DNA of 64,000 bases from Streptomyces sp. SAJ15 (GCF_007595705.1 NZ_NISY01000014.1:62001-126000); one strand, 5' to 3'. Shown: positions 17,943 through 27,088, counted from the first letter of the stretch. Numbers and translations are program-made. Notes: generated by a model from the letters alone, not told the origin.

Positions 17943-19127
17943 TCAGGGCGTGAGGAGGACCTTCACCATGCCGTCCTCCTTGGCCTGGAAGGCCCGGTAC
18001 GCCCAGGGCGCGTCCTCCAGGGGCACCTTGTGGGTCGCGAAGCCCTCCACGCCCAGCGGGTCGCCGTCGGCCAGCAGCGGCATGATGTCGTCCACCCAGT
18101 GTCGGACGTTGGCCTGGCCCATGCGCAGTTGGATCTGCTTGTCGAACATGGTCATCAGCGGAAGCGGGTCGGTCATGCCGCCATAGACCCCGCTCAGCGA
18201 GATGGTGCCGCCGCGGCGCACCACGTCGATGGCGGTCAGGAGCGCCGCCAGACGGTCCACGCCGGCCCGGCTCATGATCTTCTCGGCCATCGTGCCCGGC
18301 AGCATGCCGGCCAGCCGCTGGGCGAGCGCCGCCGCCGGCGCGCCATGGGCCTCCAGGCCCACCGCGTCGATGACCGAGTCCGGGCCGCGGCCGTCCGTCA
18401 TCTCGCGGATGACGTCGCCCACGTCGGACTCGTGCTCGCGGAGGTCGACCACCCGCACACCGCGTGCGGCGGCCCGCTCCAGCCGCTCGGGGACGAGGTC
18501 GACCCCGAAAACCTGCCCGGCGCCGCGGTGCAGCGCCACCCGGCACGCCATGTCGCCGATGGGCCCGAGGCCGAGCACGGCCAGGCTGCCGCCGGGCGGG
18601 ACGGCCGCGTACTCCACGGCCTGCCAGGCGGTGGGCAGCACATCGGAGAGGTAGACGAACCGCTCGTCCGGCGGGCCGTCCGGCACCTTGATCGGCAGGG
18701 TGTTCGCGAAGGGCACCCGCAGGTACTCGGCCTGCCCGCCGGGCACCTCGCCGTAGAGCTTGGTGTAGCCGAACAGGGACGCGCCCATGCCGCGCTGTCG
18801 GACCTGGGTGGTCTCGCACTGGGATTGCAGGCCGGCCTCGCACATGTAGCAGGTGCCGCAGGAGATGTTGAACGGGACCACGACGCGGTCGCCGGCGCTC
18901 AGCTCGGTCACCTGGGAGCCCACGGTCTCCACGACGCCCATCGGCTCGTGCCCGAGGATGTCGCCCTCTTCGAGGAACGGGCCGAGCACCTCGTAGAGAT
19001 GCAGATCGGAGCCGCAGATGCCACTGGAGGTGATCCTCACGATGGCGTCCGTCGGCTCCTCGATCGATGGATCCGGCACGGTGTCCACGCGCACATCGCG
19101 GCGTCCGTGCCATGTCAGAGCCCTCAT
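17943..19127 (-). CDS. Zinc-dependent alcohol dehydrogenase (MDR family, formaldehyde/threonine dehydrogenase-like)
   Basis: This 394-aa protein carries the catalytic-zinc ligands in SSGICGSDLHLYE and ILGHEPMGVVE, the structural-zinc cysteines in SCGTCYMCEAGLQSQC, and the NAD(P)-binding loop VLGLGPIGDMACR. It oxidises an alcohol or aldehyde adduct with NAD(P)+. The closest pattern is the glutathione-independent formaldehyde dehydrogenase-like branch. GGAAGGAGG lies just before ATG 19127, which excludes an upstream in-frame start at 19196. Substrate unknown. Confidence 0.88.
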   Translation of the reverse strand: MRALTWHGRRDVRVDTVPDPSIEEPTDAIVRITSSGICGSDLHLYEVLGPFLEEGDILGHEPMGVVETVGSQVTELSAGDRVVVPFNISCGTCYMCEAGLQSQCETTQVRQRGMGASLFGYTKLYGEVPGGQAEYLRVPFANTLPIKVPDGPPDERFVYLSDVLPTAWQAVEYAAVPPGGSLAVLGLGPIGDMACRVALHRGAGQVFGVDLVPERLERAAARGVRVVDLREHESDVGDVIREMTDGRGPDSVIDAVGLEAHGAPAAALAQRLAGMLPGTMAEKIMSRAGVDRLAALLTAIDVVRRGGTISLSGVYGGMTDPLPLMTMFDKQIQLRMGQANVRHWVDDIMPLLADGDPLGVEGFATHKVPLEDAPWAYRAFQAKEDGMVKVLLTP

Positions 19128-19407
19128 GATGCCTCCTTCCGGAGCCGGTAGGCGGCTTGTGCCCGCAGGGGCGTCATGAGGGGCAACTCCCCGCACGGGC
19201 TTCCAGTTTCACGTTCCCCGGCACCGGTCGCAAACGCGCTCCCCGTGGTCGGCCGCGTATGTCGGCGGCCGTATGCCCATGGGTGGCCGGCGCGCGGCGA
19301 GACGGACGTCGAAGGCAGGGGAGGTGGTTCCGATCGCGGGAAGCCGTCGGGAAGGTGACGATGAAGAGTGCCACCACACGCGACCTCACTGTGAGGGAGG
19401 CAGATTC

Positions 19408-19824
19408 ATGACCATGGCGAAGGACATCATGCACTCGGGCGCGGCGTGGATACCCCGCGACACCACGCTCGCCGACGCGGCTCAGAAGATGCGGGACCTG
19501 GACGTGGGCGCCCTGCCGGTGGCCGACGAGAACGAGCGGCTGTGCGGCATCGTCACCGATCGCGACATCGTCGTGAAGTGCGTGGCGGACGGACGGTCGC
19601 CCTCCGAGATCACCGCGGGCGACCTCTGCGAGGGCACCCCCCGCTGGATCGACGCCAACGCCGACGTCGAAGAAGTCCTGAACGAGATGGAGAGCCACCG
19701 CATCAAACGACTGCCGGTCATCGAGAACAAGCGCCTCGTCGGCATCATCACCGAGGCGGACCTGGCACAGAACCTCAGCGAAGAGCAGATCGCCGAGTTC
19801 GTGGAGAAGGTCTACGCCCACTGA
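19408..19824 (+). CDS. CBS-domain protein
   Basis: This 138-aa protein is almost entirely two CBS domains. The first contains DVGALPVADENERLCGIVTDRDI, given here only by its position (residues about 25-50), and the second RIKRLPVIENKRLVGIITEAD. CBS pairs bind adenosine nucleotides and sense energy or stress; stand-alone ones are numerous in Streptomyces. GAGGGAGG is seven bases before ATG 19408. The molecular target is unknown. Confidence 0.87.
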   Translation: MTMAKDIMHSGAAWIPRDTTLADAAQKMRDLDVGALPVADENERLCGIVTDRDIVVKCVADGRSPSEITAGDLCEGTPRWIDANADVEEVLNEMESHRIKRLPVIENKRLVGIITEADLAQNLSEEQIAEFVEKVYAH

Positions 19825-19860
19825 GCCCCCGTCGGCGAGGTCGGTAGCGTACCGGTAGGC

Positions 19861-19884
19861 GATCAGGCGATCAGGCGATCAGGC
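19861..19884. repeat. Tandem 8-bp repeat, three copies of GATCAGGC
   Basis: Three exact head-to-tail copies lie in the 293-bp gap after the CBS gene. The gap also holds an 18-bp direct repeat (19949-19966 and 19978-19995, core GTCCGCGCGGGCCGCA). No gene is seen in 19825-20117. Confidence 0.75.
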
Positions 19885-20117
19885 GCTCCGGTACACGATC
19901 CGGGCAGCGGGCAGCTGGGCGGCGTGCCCTGGTTGGCGCGGCACCACCGTGTCCGCGCGGGCCGCAGGAGCCGCCCGGTGTCCGCGCGGGCCGCACGGCC
20001 GGCGCGGCCCGCTCGTCCCGTGGTCGTCGGCCCTCGGCGGTCGGGCGTCGTGCGCCGGAGCCCGTCCTCCACACGGGCGCGCACATGCCGGCCGCGCCGC
20101 TCTTCCCGTCGTATGCG

Positions 20118-20312
20118 CTACATGTGTCCGGAGCTCTGGTCCGGACGCTCACCGCGGGCGAGCTTCGCCGCCTCCTCGGCCGCCACGTTCGCCCCCTCGC
20201 GCGCCTGCTCCTCGCGGCCCCGTTCCTCCGGGGACTCGTCGCGCGCGGCCTTGCCGACGCTCTCCTCGGGCTTGCCCTTCCCCCGCCTGGCGCGCCCCTT
20301 CAGCCTGATCAT
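20118..20312 (-). CDS. Small highly charged protein, possibly CsbD-like
   Basis: This 64-aa protein is rich in Arg, Lys and Glu, beginning MIRLKGRARRGKGKPEESVG and continuing as a charged helix with REGANVAAEEAAKLARGER. The KGKxxExxGKA pattern resembles CsbD/general-stress small proteins, but the match is loose. GGAAGGGG lies about seven bases before ATG 20312. It follows the broken LLM gene by 85 bp on the same strand. Function unknown. Confidence 0.6.
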   Translation of the reverse strand: MIRLKGRARRGKGKPEESVGKAARDESPEERGREEQAREGANVAAEEAAKLARGERPDQSSGHM

Positions 20313-20397
20313 GTCGCATCCCCTTCCAGGAACACGGGGGTGTCTGTCACGTCTCCACCCTCTGCTCCCGGCGTTCTCGTCGCAAGGTGCCCGTATG

Positions 20398-21374
20398 TCA
20401 CAGCGCGCGCAGCGCCGGGAGCAGCTCCTTCTCCGCCCACTCCAGGTAGGACAGCTGGGAGGCGCCACCGATCTGCACCAGGGCGATCTCGGTGAAGCCG
20501 GCCTCCAGGTAGGGCCTGACCGCGTCCACGAAGCGGCCGACGTCGTTCCCGCAGGGGATGGACTCCGCCACGTCCTGCTCGCGGACGTACTCGGTGGCGG
20601 CGGCGAAGGCGGGCGGTCCTGGCAGCTCCGCGTTGACCTTCCAGCCGCCGCCGAACCAGCGGAACTGCTCGTGCGCCCGCCGCACCGCCGCCGCACCGCC
20701 GCCTCGCGGTCGCGGTCGTAGCACACGGGGAGCTGCCCGACGCGTGGCTTGCCGGTGCCGCCGTGCCGGTCGAACGCGTGGAGCAGCTCGGCCTCCGGCT
20801 CCACCGCGATCACCAGATCGGCCAGGCGGCCGGCGAGCGCGCAGGAGCTCTCGCCGGAGACCGCGATCCCGATCGGGGGCGGCGGGTCCGGCAGGTCCCA
20901 CAGCTTCGCCGACTCCACCTGGAAGTGTTCGCCGCGGTGGTTGACGTGGCCGCCCTGGAACAACGCGCGGATGATCCGGACGGCCTCGTCGAGCCGGTCC
21001 AGGCGCACGTCGGCGGGTGGCCAGCCGCCGCCCACGATGTGCTCGTTCAGGTTCTCCCCCGACCCGAGGCCCAGTCGGAAGCGTCCACCGGACAACAACT
21101 GGACGGTGGCGGCCTTCTGCGCCACGACCGCCGGGTGGTAGCGGAAGGTCGGGCAGGTCACATAGGTCATCAGCGGCAGCCGCGAGGTCGCCTGGGCGAC
21201 CGCTCCCAGCACGGCCCACACATAGGGCGAGTGGCCCTGGGTGTCGAGCCAGGGGAAGTAGTGGTCCGAGGCCACGGCGAAGTCGAAACCGCTCTCCTCG
21301 GCCCGGACGGCGTGGGCCACCAGCTCGACCGGACCCGCCTGCTCGGTCATCATGGTGTATCCGAATTGGGTCAT
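20398..21374 (-). pseudogene. LLM-class F420-dependent oxidoreductase disrupted by an 11-bp tandem duplication
   Basis: The 5' part (21374 to about 20703) encodes the first two-thirds of a luciferase-like F420-dependent oxidoreductase: MTQFGYTMMTEQAGP, VASDHYFPWLDTQGHSPYVW and FRLGLGSGENLNEHI. At 20681-20702 the 11-bp unit CGCACCGCCGC is present twice in tandem, shifting the frame. Removing one copy restores REAAVRRAHEQFRWFGGGWK and the family C-terminus ending at 20398. As it stands the frame runs on into unrelated sequence. It is therefore an inactivated gene, a reversible slippage variant, or an assembly artefact. The F420 assignment rests on family pattern. Confidence 0.8.
20681..20702. 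repeat. Perfect 11-bp tandem duplication inside the LLM gene
   Basis: Two adjacent copies of CGCACCGCCGC (20681-20691 and 20692-20702). Deleting one restores the reading frame of the oxidoreductase. Confidence 0.9.
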
Positions 21375-21468
21375 ATGGTGTGGCCTACCCCAGGAGTCGC
21401 ATCGTCTATCAGCCGCCGGCGCGCGCGGCAGGCGACCGACCCCCGGGGCGAAGCGCTCCGCCCGGCGG

Positions 21469-22326
21469 TCAGGGCTGCTCGTCGCCGAGGCGTGCCAGGA
21501 GGAGGACGCCGACGGCGGTGAGGGCGGTGCCCGCGGCCTCCGGCAGGAGCCACCATCCGGTGCGGACGCGGTCTCCGAAGAGGGCCGCGCCGAGCAGGAG
21601 GCTGAATCCGGCCTCGCCCAGGGTCAGCGCGGGTTGCGCGGCGATGAGCGGGCCGGAGCCCATCGCGTTGGCGAGCAGGAACAGCGCCGCGGCGCCCGCC
21701 AGGACACAGCCGTACGTCTGCCAGGCCGTCAGCAGCCCCGGGGCGCCGGCCTCGCCGAAGCGGTGGGTGGACTCCTTCATCAGGGCGGCCGTCAGGGCGT
21801 AGCTGATGGCGGAGGCCGTGGCGAAGAGGGCGGCGCGGGTCGGGCCGTGGCGTCGGCGCAGCGCGCCGGCCGTGCAGAGGGCGACGGCCGCGCCTGTGCC
21901 GACGAGGGTGATCGTCCAAGTGGCGGCGGTGACGGGGCGGTTCCCCTCGGCCGGCGCGGCCGCGGTGAGGGCGAGGGCCAGCCCCACAGCGGTGAGAGCG
22001 CAGGCCCGCCAGCCGCCGCGGGGCATCGGAGTGCCGATGAAGACACGGGCGATGATCAGGGTGAGGGGCAGTTCGGCGACGAGGATGGGCTGGACGAGGG
22101 TGAGGGAGCCCAGGGCGAGGGCCGTCGCCTGCCCGCCGGCGGCCAGCACGATCACCGCGATGCTGGCGCTCCAGGCCGGGCTGCGCAGCAGGCGCCGGAC
22201 GCCGCGGAGGCTGAACGTCTGGCCCGGAGGAACCGTCAGGGCGGCGACCCGCTGCAGCACGGTGGCGGTCGCGTTCGCCGCCGCGGTCAGGACGGCCAGC
22301 AGGGCGGACAGGGCGACGGCTGCCAC
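21469..22326 (-). CDS. DMT-superfamily membrane transporter
   Basis: This 285-aa protein has nine or ten hydrophobic helices and the DMT layout. It opens with MAAVALSALLAVLTAAANAT and has a QPILVAELPLTLI helix and a LTLGEAGFSLLLGAALFGD helix near the C-terminus. It is probably an exporter of a small metabolite; no substrate can be assigned. It lies downstream of the DUF998 gene on the same strand but is separated from it by a strong hairpin, so it may have its own promoter. Confidence 0.8.
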   Translation of the reverse strand: MAAVALSALLAVLTAAANATATVLQRVAALTVPPGQTFSLRGVRRLLRSPAWSASIAVIVLAAGGQATALALGSLTLVQPILVAELPLTLIIARVFIGTPMPRGGWRACALTAVGLALALTAAAPAEGNRPVTAATWTITLVGTGAAVALCTAGALRRRHGPTRAALFATASAISYALTAALMKESTHRFGEAGAPGLLTAWQTYGCVLAGAAALFLLANAMGSGPLIAAQPALTLGEAGFSLLLGAALFGDRVRTGWWLLPEAAGTALTAVGVLLLARLGDEQP

Positions 22327-22360
22327 GACGCTCCTCTCACCGTAGACCCCGGCTCACCCC

Positions 22361-22388
22361 GGGCGGCCCGGACTCACCCGGGCCGCCC
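22361..22388 (-). terminator. Hairpin terminator after the DUF998 gene
   Basis: GGGCGGCCCGG (22361-22371) pairs perfectly with CCGGGCCGCCC (22378-22388) around a six-base loop, between the DUF998 stop (22399) and the DMT gene start (22326). Confidence 0.6.
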
Positions 22389-22398
22389 ACGGCTCGGG

Positions 22399-23199
22399 TC
22401 AGCGGTTGCGGGTGGCGGTTCGATCGTGCGCCGATCGTGGCGGGGCGTGGACCCGGGGCAGGGTGCCATGGGCCGGGACGGGGGTGCGTACGGCCGGGGC
22501 CGGGGTCTGGAGCGCGGTGTGAGCGGCGCAGGCCAACAGCAGCAGCCAGGCGCCGACCACCAGCAGATGGGCGCGCTGCGGGACGCCGTGCCAGCCGGGG
22601 TGGCCCAGCAGCGGGCCGACGGTGAGCAGCGACGACACCAGCGCACAGACCAGCAGTCGCGGTCCCCACCAGGCGATGCGCGCGGCCCCGGGCCGGCTCG
22701 CGTGCCGCGGCGACCACCAGCTGAGCAGGGCCAGCGACGCGAACAGGCAGAGGTGCACCAGCGCGCTGGTGAGGGTGTGCCAGGGGTGCAGCGGCTGGCA
22801 GTCGGGCCGCACGGAGGGGGCGCAGGACATCGGGAGGAGCACGTCGGCGACCGAGGCCGCCCCGAAGCCGGCCAGCGCCCACCACCCGGCGCCGGCGGCC
22901 GTATGGCGGCCGAAGAGGCCGCGGCAGACGAGTGCCGCGACGGAGATCAGCGCCGCGCACACCAGCTCCAGGTTGCCGAACAGCCACCGGTAGGGCTGAT
23001 CGGCCGCGTACAGCTCACTGACGTACGAGTGTCGGGAGTCCAGGTAGGTCGGCACGACGACCTCCAGGATCCAGGCGTTGTACAGCACCGCCGCGGCCGC
23101 CAGTATCCACACCGCCCCGCGCTGGCGCGCCTCCCGCCAGCGGTCACGCCGACCGCGCTGGGGAGGCACACCGCCTGATCCCCTGGCTCGTCGTGTCAC
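22399..23199 (-). CDS. DUF998-family integral membrane protein
   Basis: This 266-aa protein has a basic N-terminal tail of about 25 residues and six or seven transmembrane helices. The pattern YVSELYAADQPYRWLFG after the first helix, the VLLPMSCAP motif in the third and HTLTSALVHL fit DUF998. Members are uncharacterised membrane proteins. A proline-rich tail of about 40 residues follows the last helix. The 369-bp gap upstream (23200-23568) shows no gene of its own. Confidence 0.78.
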   Translation of the reverse strand: MTRRARGSGGVPPQRGRRDRWREARQRGAVWILAAAAVLYNAWILEVVVPTYLDSRHSYVSELYAADQPYRWLFGNLELVCAALISVAALVCRGLFGRHTAAGAGWWALAGFGAASVADVLLPMSCAPSVRPDCQPLHPWHTLTSALVHLCLFASLALLSWWSPRHASRPGAARIAWWGPRLLVCALVSSLLTVGPLLGHPGWHGVPQRAHLLVVGAWLLLLACAAHTALQTPAPAVRTPVPAHGTLPRVHAPPRSAHDRTATRNR

Positions 23200-23568
23200 C
23201 GGTACCCCTCCGGCCGTCGTGTGCTGTCCGACGCGGCATTGTCGTCAAGCCGAGCCCACGACAGGGCGTCGACAGCGCCGCGAGGTCACTCCATCGACGT
23301 ACGGACCACTCGACCCGGCGCGCCTGGAGCGCCAGTTGACCCGGGTCGAGTTACCATGCTTATGGGCGTATTGCGCTTCTTTGAGCGCTTTCTTCGGAGC
23401 GCATCGGGCACTCACCCCCGTCGACATCAGCGGCGCCCAAGGCGGGCGGACCCCACCTCGGGGGCGCTCGGGCGGCCGCGGGACGGCCCGCACTCTAGCC
23501 GCCCCAGCCGCCCCAGCCGCGCCCATGAAGAGAATCTCCCCTCCACGCGGGTTGAGGAGGGCGTCACC

Positions 23569-24099
23569 ATGGCCCAGGATCACGGCGTACAGCAGCGGAA
23601 CCAGCCGGGCCCCGAAGCCGACAAGCCGCTGCGGATCGTTCCCGACGCGGGGGAGCACACCGATGACGACGGTGTGCTCCGAAGGTATGTCGATCCCGGA
23701 GCCACGCTGGCCCGCGCATCGAGTGCCCGGGAGGCCATCGAGCGGTTCATGGCGGAGCGCACGGGCCAGCTGAGGTCCGACCGCATCGATCTGCGCGAGG
23801 TGGACACGAGTGAGGGTGCGGCGACGCTGCGGATTCGCTACCAGCAGTTCCCCCACGACCTCCCCGTGTCGGGAGCCACCGTGCAGGCGGTGGCCGACGT
23901 GCGGCAGGCCGGTGTCATCGAGGTCGACCACGGCGGGGAGCTCGATATGACGGGCGCGCCCGATCCGGGTGCCGCCCGCTCCGTCGACGCCCTCGGAGAG
24001 GTCGCCCTCGCACCCTTCGAAGAGGTTGGCGGACCGGTCCCCGCCGACCGGCTCGTGCGGTTCGACAACAATGTGGGGCTGCGCGATGTGGCCCCGTGA
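23569..24099 (+). CDS. FTP-type (fungalysin/thermolysin propeptide) domain protein
   Basis: This 176-aa protein contains one recognisable domain at about residues 60-130. ATLRIRYQQFPHDLPVSGAT followed by VQAVADVRQAGVIEVD matches the FTP propeptide that folds and inhibits metallopeptidases. The N-terminus, starting MAQDHGVQQRNQPGPEADKP, has no signal peptide. GAGGAGGG is seven bases before ATG 23569; the frame stays open further upstream, but without a good site. The stop lies 13 bp inside the next gene, an M28 peptidase, so the two are coupled and may work as a separate propeptide and enzyme. Confidence 0.7.
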   Translation: MAQDHGVQQRNQPGPEADKPLRIVPDAGEHTDDDGVLRRYVDPGATLARASSAREAIERFMAERTGQLRSDRIDLREVDTSEGAATLRIRYQQFPHDLPVSGATVQAVADVRQAGVIEVDHGGELDMTGAPDPGAARSVDALGEVALAPFEEVGGPVPADRLVRFDNNVGLRDVAP

Positions 24100-25135
24100 C
24101 CGGACCGACCGGAACGACGCGCACGACGGCGACGGGCGGCCGTCACGGCGACCCGACAGCCACGAGGGGCGGTCGTTCCCCGTCCCCGACAAGCGTCGAC
24201 CGCCGAGCGCGGCCGTACCGGTCGCGCCGCGGGAACGCACGGGGGCCGGCGTGCCGACGGACGAGTTCACGGCGACACATGTCGAAGCGGTCTCCCCGGT
24301 GGCCCTGCGGGACACGGTCGAGGCACTCGCGTCCTTCTACACGAGGCACACCTACTCGCCCCACCTCAAGGCGGCCGCCACGCTGATATCGGACCGGTTC
24401 ACGGCGGTGGGATATCCGGACGTGGACCGACGCCCCTGGTCCCACGCCGGGCACAGCGCGCACAACATCGTCTGCACCAAGCCGGGGACCGGAGACGGCG
24501 AACCCGAGATCATCGTGTGTGCCCACTACGACTGCCGGATGGAGGACCTGGCCGACGCGACCGCACGGGCCCCCGGAGCCGACGACAACGGAAGCGGCGT
24601 CGCGGCCGTCCTCGAAGTCGCCCGGCTGCTCGCCCCGGTCGACCTCTCCACCACGGTCCGCTTCGTGGCCTTCTCCGGAGAGGAACAGGGGCTGTGGGGG
24701 TCCGCGGCCTACGCCGCCGAGCTCCACGCCGCGGACTCCGACGTCTACCGGGTCATCAATCTGGACATGGTCGGCCGGCCGCCGGCGGACGGCTCGGTGA
24801 CGGTGGAGCGCGACATCGGCAACGCCGTGCCGGGCAACGACGCCGCCTCGCACGCCCTCGGCGCGGTGATGGCGCAGTCCGCCGCGGCCTACACATCGCT
24901 GCCGGTCAAACTCGGCCCCATCTACGCCAGCGACTACATGCCCTTCGAGGCGCACAGCGACATCACGGTCGGCGCCTACGAGGGAGAGGGGAACCCGCAC
25001 TACCACCGGACGTCCGACGCGCCGTCGACACTGGACTACGGCTACCTCGCCGCCGTCACCAAGACGGTGCTGGCGACCCTGCTCACCGAAGCGCTGGACG
25101 GCGTCGACGCGGCCCGCTCGACCGGAGCCCCGTAG
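24086..25135 (+). CDS. M28-family zinc aminopeptidase-like metallopeptidase
   Basis: About 349 aa. The five co-catalytic zinc ligands are visible in order: His and Asp in VCAHYDCR and GADDNGSGVAAV, the Glu pair in FSGEEQGLWGS, Asp in NLDMVG and His in HYHRTSD. M28 enzymes remove N-terminal residues from peptides using two zinc ions. The ATG at 24086 overlaps the FTP-domain gene by 14 bp. The first 60 residues are hydrophilic, so no signal peptide is visible even though most relatives are secreted. Export may use another route, or the true start may differ. Confidence 0.84.
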   Translation: MWPRDRTDRNDAHDGDGRPSRRPDSHEGRSFPVPDKRRPPSAAVPVAPRERTGAGVPTDEFTATHVEAVSPVALRDTVEALASFYTRHTYSPHLKAAATLISDRFTAVGYPDVDRRPWSHAGHSAHNIVCTKPGTGDGEPEIIVCAHYDCRMEDLADATARAPGADDNGSGVAAVLEVARLLAPVDLSTTVRFVAFSGEEQGLWGSAAYAAELHAADSDVYRVINLDMVGRPPADGSVTVERDIGNAVPGNDAASHALGAVMAQSAAAYTSLPVKLGPIYASDYMPFEAHSDITVGAYEGEGNPHYHRTSDAPSTLDYGYLAAVTKTVLATLLTEALDGVDAARSTGAP

Positions 25136-25208
25136 CCGGTCTCCGCGACGGACGCCGCCCGGCGGCCGCCACGCCCGCTTCAGCCGCCACGCCTGCTTCG
25201 GCGGCGCG

Positions 25209-25814
25209 TCACCGGCTCGCGGCGTAGGGGCGGTCGCGGCGGGCGTCATGCAGCACCGAGCCCCACCACAGCAGCTGGTCGAGCATCTCCTTGGCGGCGC
25301 CCTCCGGGCCTTCCGGGTCGAGGAGCGTGCCGTCGGGGGAGAAGAGCAGGTAGTAGCGGGGGAAGGAGACGTAGTCGCGGACGGTGTGGGCCTGCAACTC
25401 GTTGAAGACCTGCCGCAACTGCTCGATGGCCAGCAGGCCGCCGCTGGCACCGCTGTACCCGACGAAGCCGATCGGCTTGGCCTGCCACTCCGTGTAGTGC
25501 CAGTCGATGGCGGCCTTCAACGAGGCCGGGAAGCTGCGGTTGTAGTCGGGCGTCACGACGACGACCGCGTCGGCGGCCTCAAGGCGGCGGGTCAGCGCGG
25601 ACATCCCGTCCGGGCGCGGCAGGTCCGGCTGCATCGCCGGGGGCACGGACGGCAGTTCCAGCGGGATGTCGAGGTCCGCCAGATCGATCAGATCCACCAC
25701 GAACTCGCCGTGCCGCTCGGCCTGTTCGACGAACCACTTCGCGACCACGGGCCCGAAGCGGCCCTCTCGGACACTGCCGACGATCACGGCGAGGCTCAGC
25801 TGCTCACGGGACAT
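25209..25814 (-). CDS. NADPH-dependent FMN reductase-like flavoprotein
   Basis: This 201-aa flavodoxin-like protein has the FMN phosphate loop VIVGSVREGRFGPVVAKW and the PDYNRSFPASLKAAIDW and GFVGYSGASGG blocks. Members reduce FMN, quinones or azo compounds with NAD(P)H. GAGGAGC precedes ATG 25814 by seven bases. The gene is divergent from the XRE-type regulator, a pairing often seen for regulator and target. Confidence 0.86.
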   Translation of the reverse strand: MSREQLSLAVIVGSVREGRFGPVVAKWFVEQAERHGEFVVDLIDLADLDIPLELPSVPPAMQPDLPRPDGMSALTRRLEAADAVVVVTPDYNRSFPASLKAAIDWHYTEWQAKPIGFVGYSGASGGLLAIEQLRQVFNELQAHTVRDYVSFPRYYLLFSPDGTLLDPEGPEGAAKEMLDQLLWWGSVLHDARRDRPYAASR

Positions 25815-25968
25815 CAAAGTGCTCCTCATACGGAAGGGAGGGGTTGCCGGCCCCGAGGCGGGGCCGTGCACTCACCCTGCCGGGCGGGCGGAGGTGGTGG
25901 GGAGGCCGGGCGGAGAGTGGTAGTGGCAGGGCCACCCTCCCGCCCGACGGGGGTGCTACGTTCGGCGC

Positions 25969-26817
25969 GTGAGCGACAACGAGCTGGGGCTTTTCCTGCG
26001 ACTCCGCCGTGAGGCCGTCACGCCGGCCGAGGTGGGACTGCCCGCCGGGGCGCGCCGCCGCACGCCCGGACTGCGCCGCTCGGAGCTGGCGACGCTCGCC
26101 GGGGTCAGCGTCGAGTACCTCACCCGGCTGGAACAGGGGCGTGACCGGCGGCCGTCGACTCAGGTGCTGTCCGCCCTGGCGGACGCGCTGCGCCTCACCA
26201 GCGGCGAGCGGGTCCATCTGCACCGCCTGTCCAAAGGCGCCGACGCGAGCTTCAGCTGCACCGGCGGGACCGAGCCGAACCGGGACGTCAGGCCCACCGT
26301 ACGGGCGCTCCTCGACCGGTTGGAACCGGCGCCCGCCGTCCTGCTGAACCGGCTGAGCGAGATCCTGGCCTACACGGACGGCTACCGGCGGCTGGTCGGA
26401 CCGCTGGGAGCACTGGACGGCAGCCGACCGAACCTCGCTCGCTACGTCTTCACCGATCCGCGGGCGCGCACGGCCTACCCGGACTGGGACCGCGTCGCAG
26501 ACGAGCAGGTCGCGATCCTCAAGCAGGGGCCGGGCCGGACCGACGTCCATGTGGGGGCGCTCATGGACGAGTTGATCGTCTCGTGCGGAGCGGAGTTCGT
26601 CGGGCGGCTTGAGACGCTCCCGGGGCTGCCGACGTCGAGCGGGCTCATGCGGCTGGTCCACCCGGAGACGGGTGAACTGCGCCTGGCGTACGAGACACTC
26701 GACCTGCCCACCGACGACGACCAGCGGCTCGTGGTCCATCTGCCCGCCGACGACGCGGCCGCCGCGGCGCTCGACCGCCTCACCGGCCGGCGCCCCGGCG
26801 CGCTCCGAGCGGTCTGA
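25969..26817 (+). CDS. XRE-family helix-turn-helix regulator with MmyB-like ligand domain
   Basis: This 282-aa protein has an N-terminal HTH with RRTPGLRRSELATLAGVSVE and YLTRLEQGRDRRPS, followed by the MmyB-like sensor domain (residues about 100-275; NRLSEILAYTDGYRRLVGP). The family occurs in dozens of copies in Streptomyces and usually controls an adjacent oxidoreductase. Here that would be the divergent FMN reductase. The start is GTG 25969 with no strong ribosome site, so it may be leaderless. Confidence 0.87.
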   Translation: MSDNELGLFLRLRREAVTPAEVGLPAGARRRTPGLRRSELATLAGVSVEYLTRLEQGRDRRPSTQVLSALADALRLTSGERVHLHRLSKGADASFSCTGGTEPNRDVRPTVRALLDRLEPAPAVLLNRLSEILAYTDGYRRLVGPLGALDGSRPNLARYVFTDPRARTAYPDWDRVADEQVAILKQGPGRTDVHVGALMDELIVSCGAEFVGRLETLPGLPTSSGLMRLVHPETGELRLAYETLDLPTDDDQRLVVHLPADDAAAAALDRLTGRRPGALRAV

Positions 26818-26842
26818 GCGGTCTGACACGACGGCCGGCGCG

Positions 26843-26859
26843 GGCCGCCCAAGGCGGCC
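26843..26859 (+). terminator. Short hairpin after the XRE regulator
   Basis: GGCCGCC (26843-26849) and GGCGGCC (26853-26859) form a perfect stem with a three-base loop, 25 bp after the stop. The rest of the gap to 27088 shows no gene. Confidence 0.45.
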
Positions 26860-27088
26860 GCCGGCTCCTGCCCGGGCGCTTTCTCGGCGCCTGGGCACGG
26901 TGACGTCCGGGCGATCGGACCAGGCCCGTCGGCGTCGTCGACGGGCAGCTCGGGCCGGTGCCGGACGCCGCCGGAGCCCCATCGGTTGGATGACCGATGC
27001 GCACGGTTCCCGGGAGGGCGCAAGGTGGCTGCGGCTCCCGTGGATACGCCGCGGCGGCCGCAGTGACGCTTCGAGGAAGGACACCGCC

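Noticed and set aside
17664-19151. Long plus-strand frame opposite the zinc alcohol dehydrogenase
   Set aside because: Antisense shadow; the minus strand has all zinc-ligand motifs and a perfect ribosome site.
19861-19884. Short tandem repeat considered as a CRISPR remnant or integration site
   Set aside because: The 8-bp unit has no spacers and no cas gene, integrase or tRNA is near.
20398-21219. The downstream LLM frame as a separate shorter oxidoreductase
   Set aside because: Its N-terminal two-thirds is out-of-frame nonsense; only the C-terminal third is family-like, which is explained by the 11-bp duplication.
23356-23569. N-terminal extension of the FTP-domain protein from an ATG at 23356
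   Set aside because: The frame is open but encodes Arg/Pro-rich sequence with no signal peptide, and the strong ribosome site lies before 23569.
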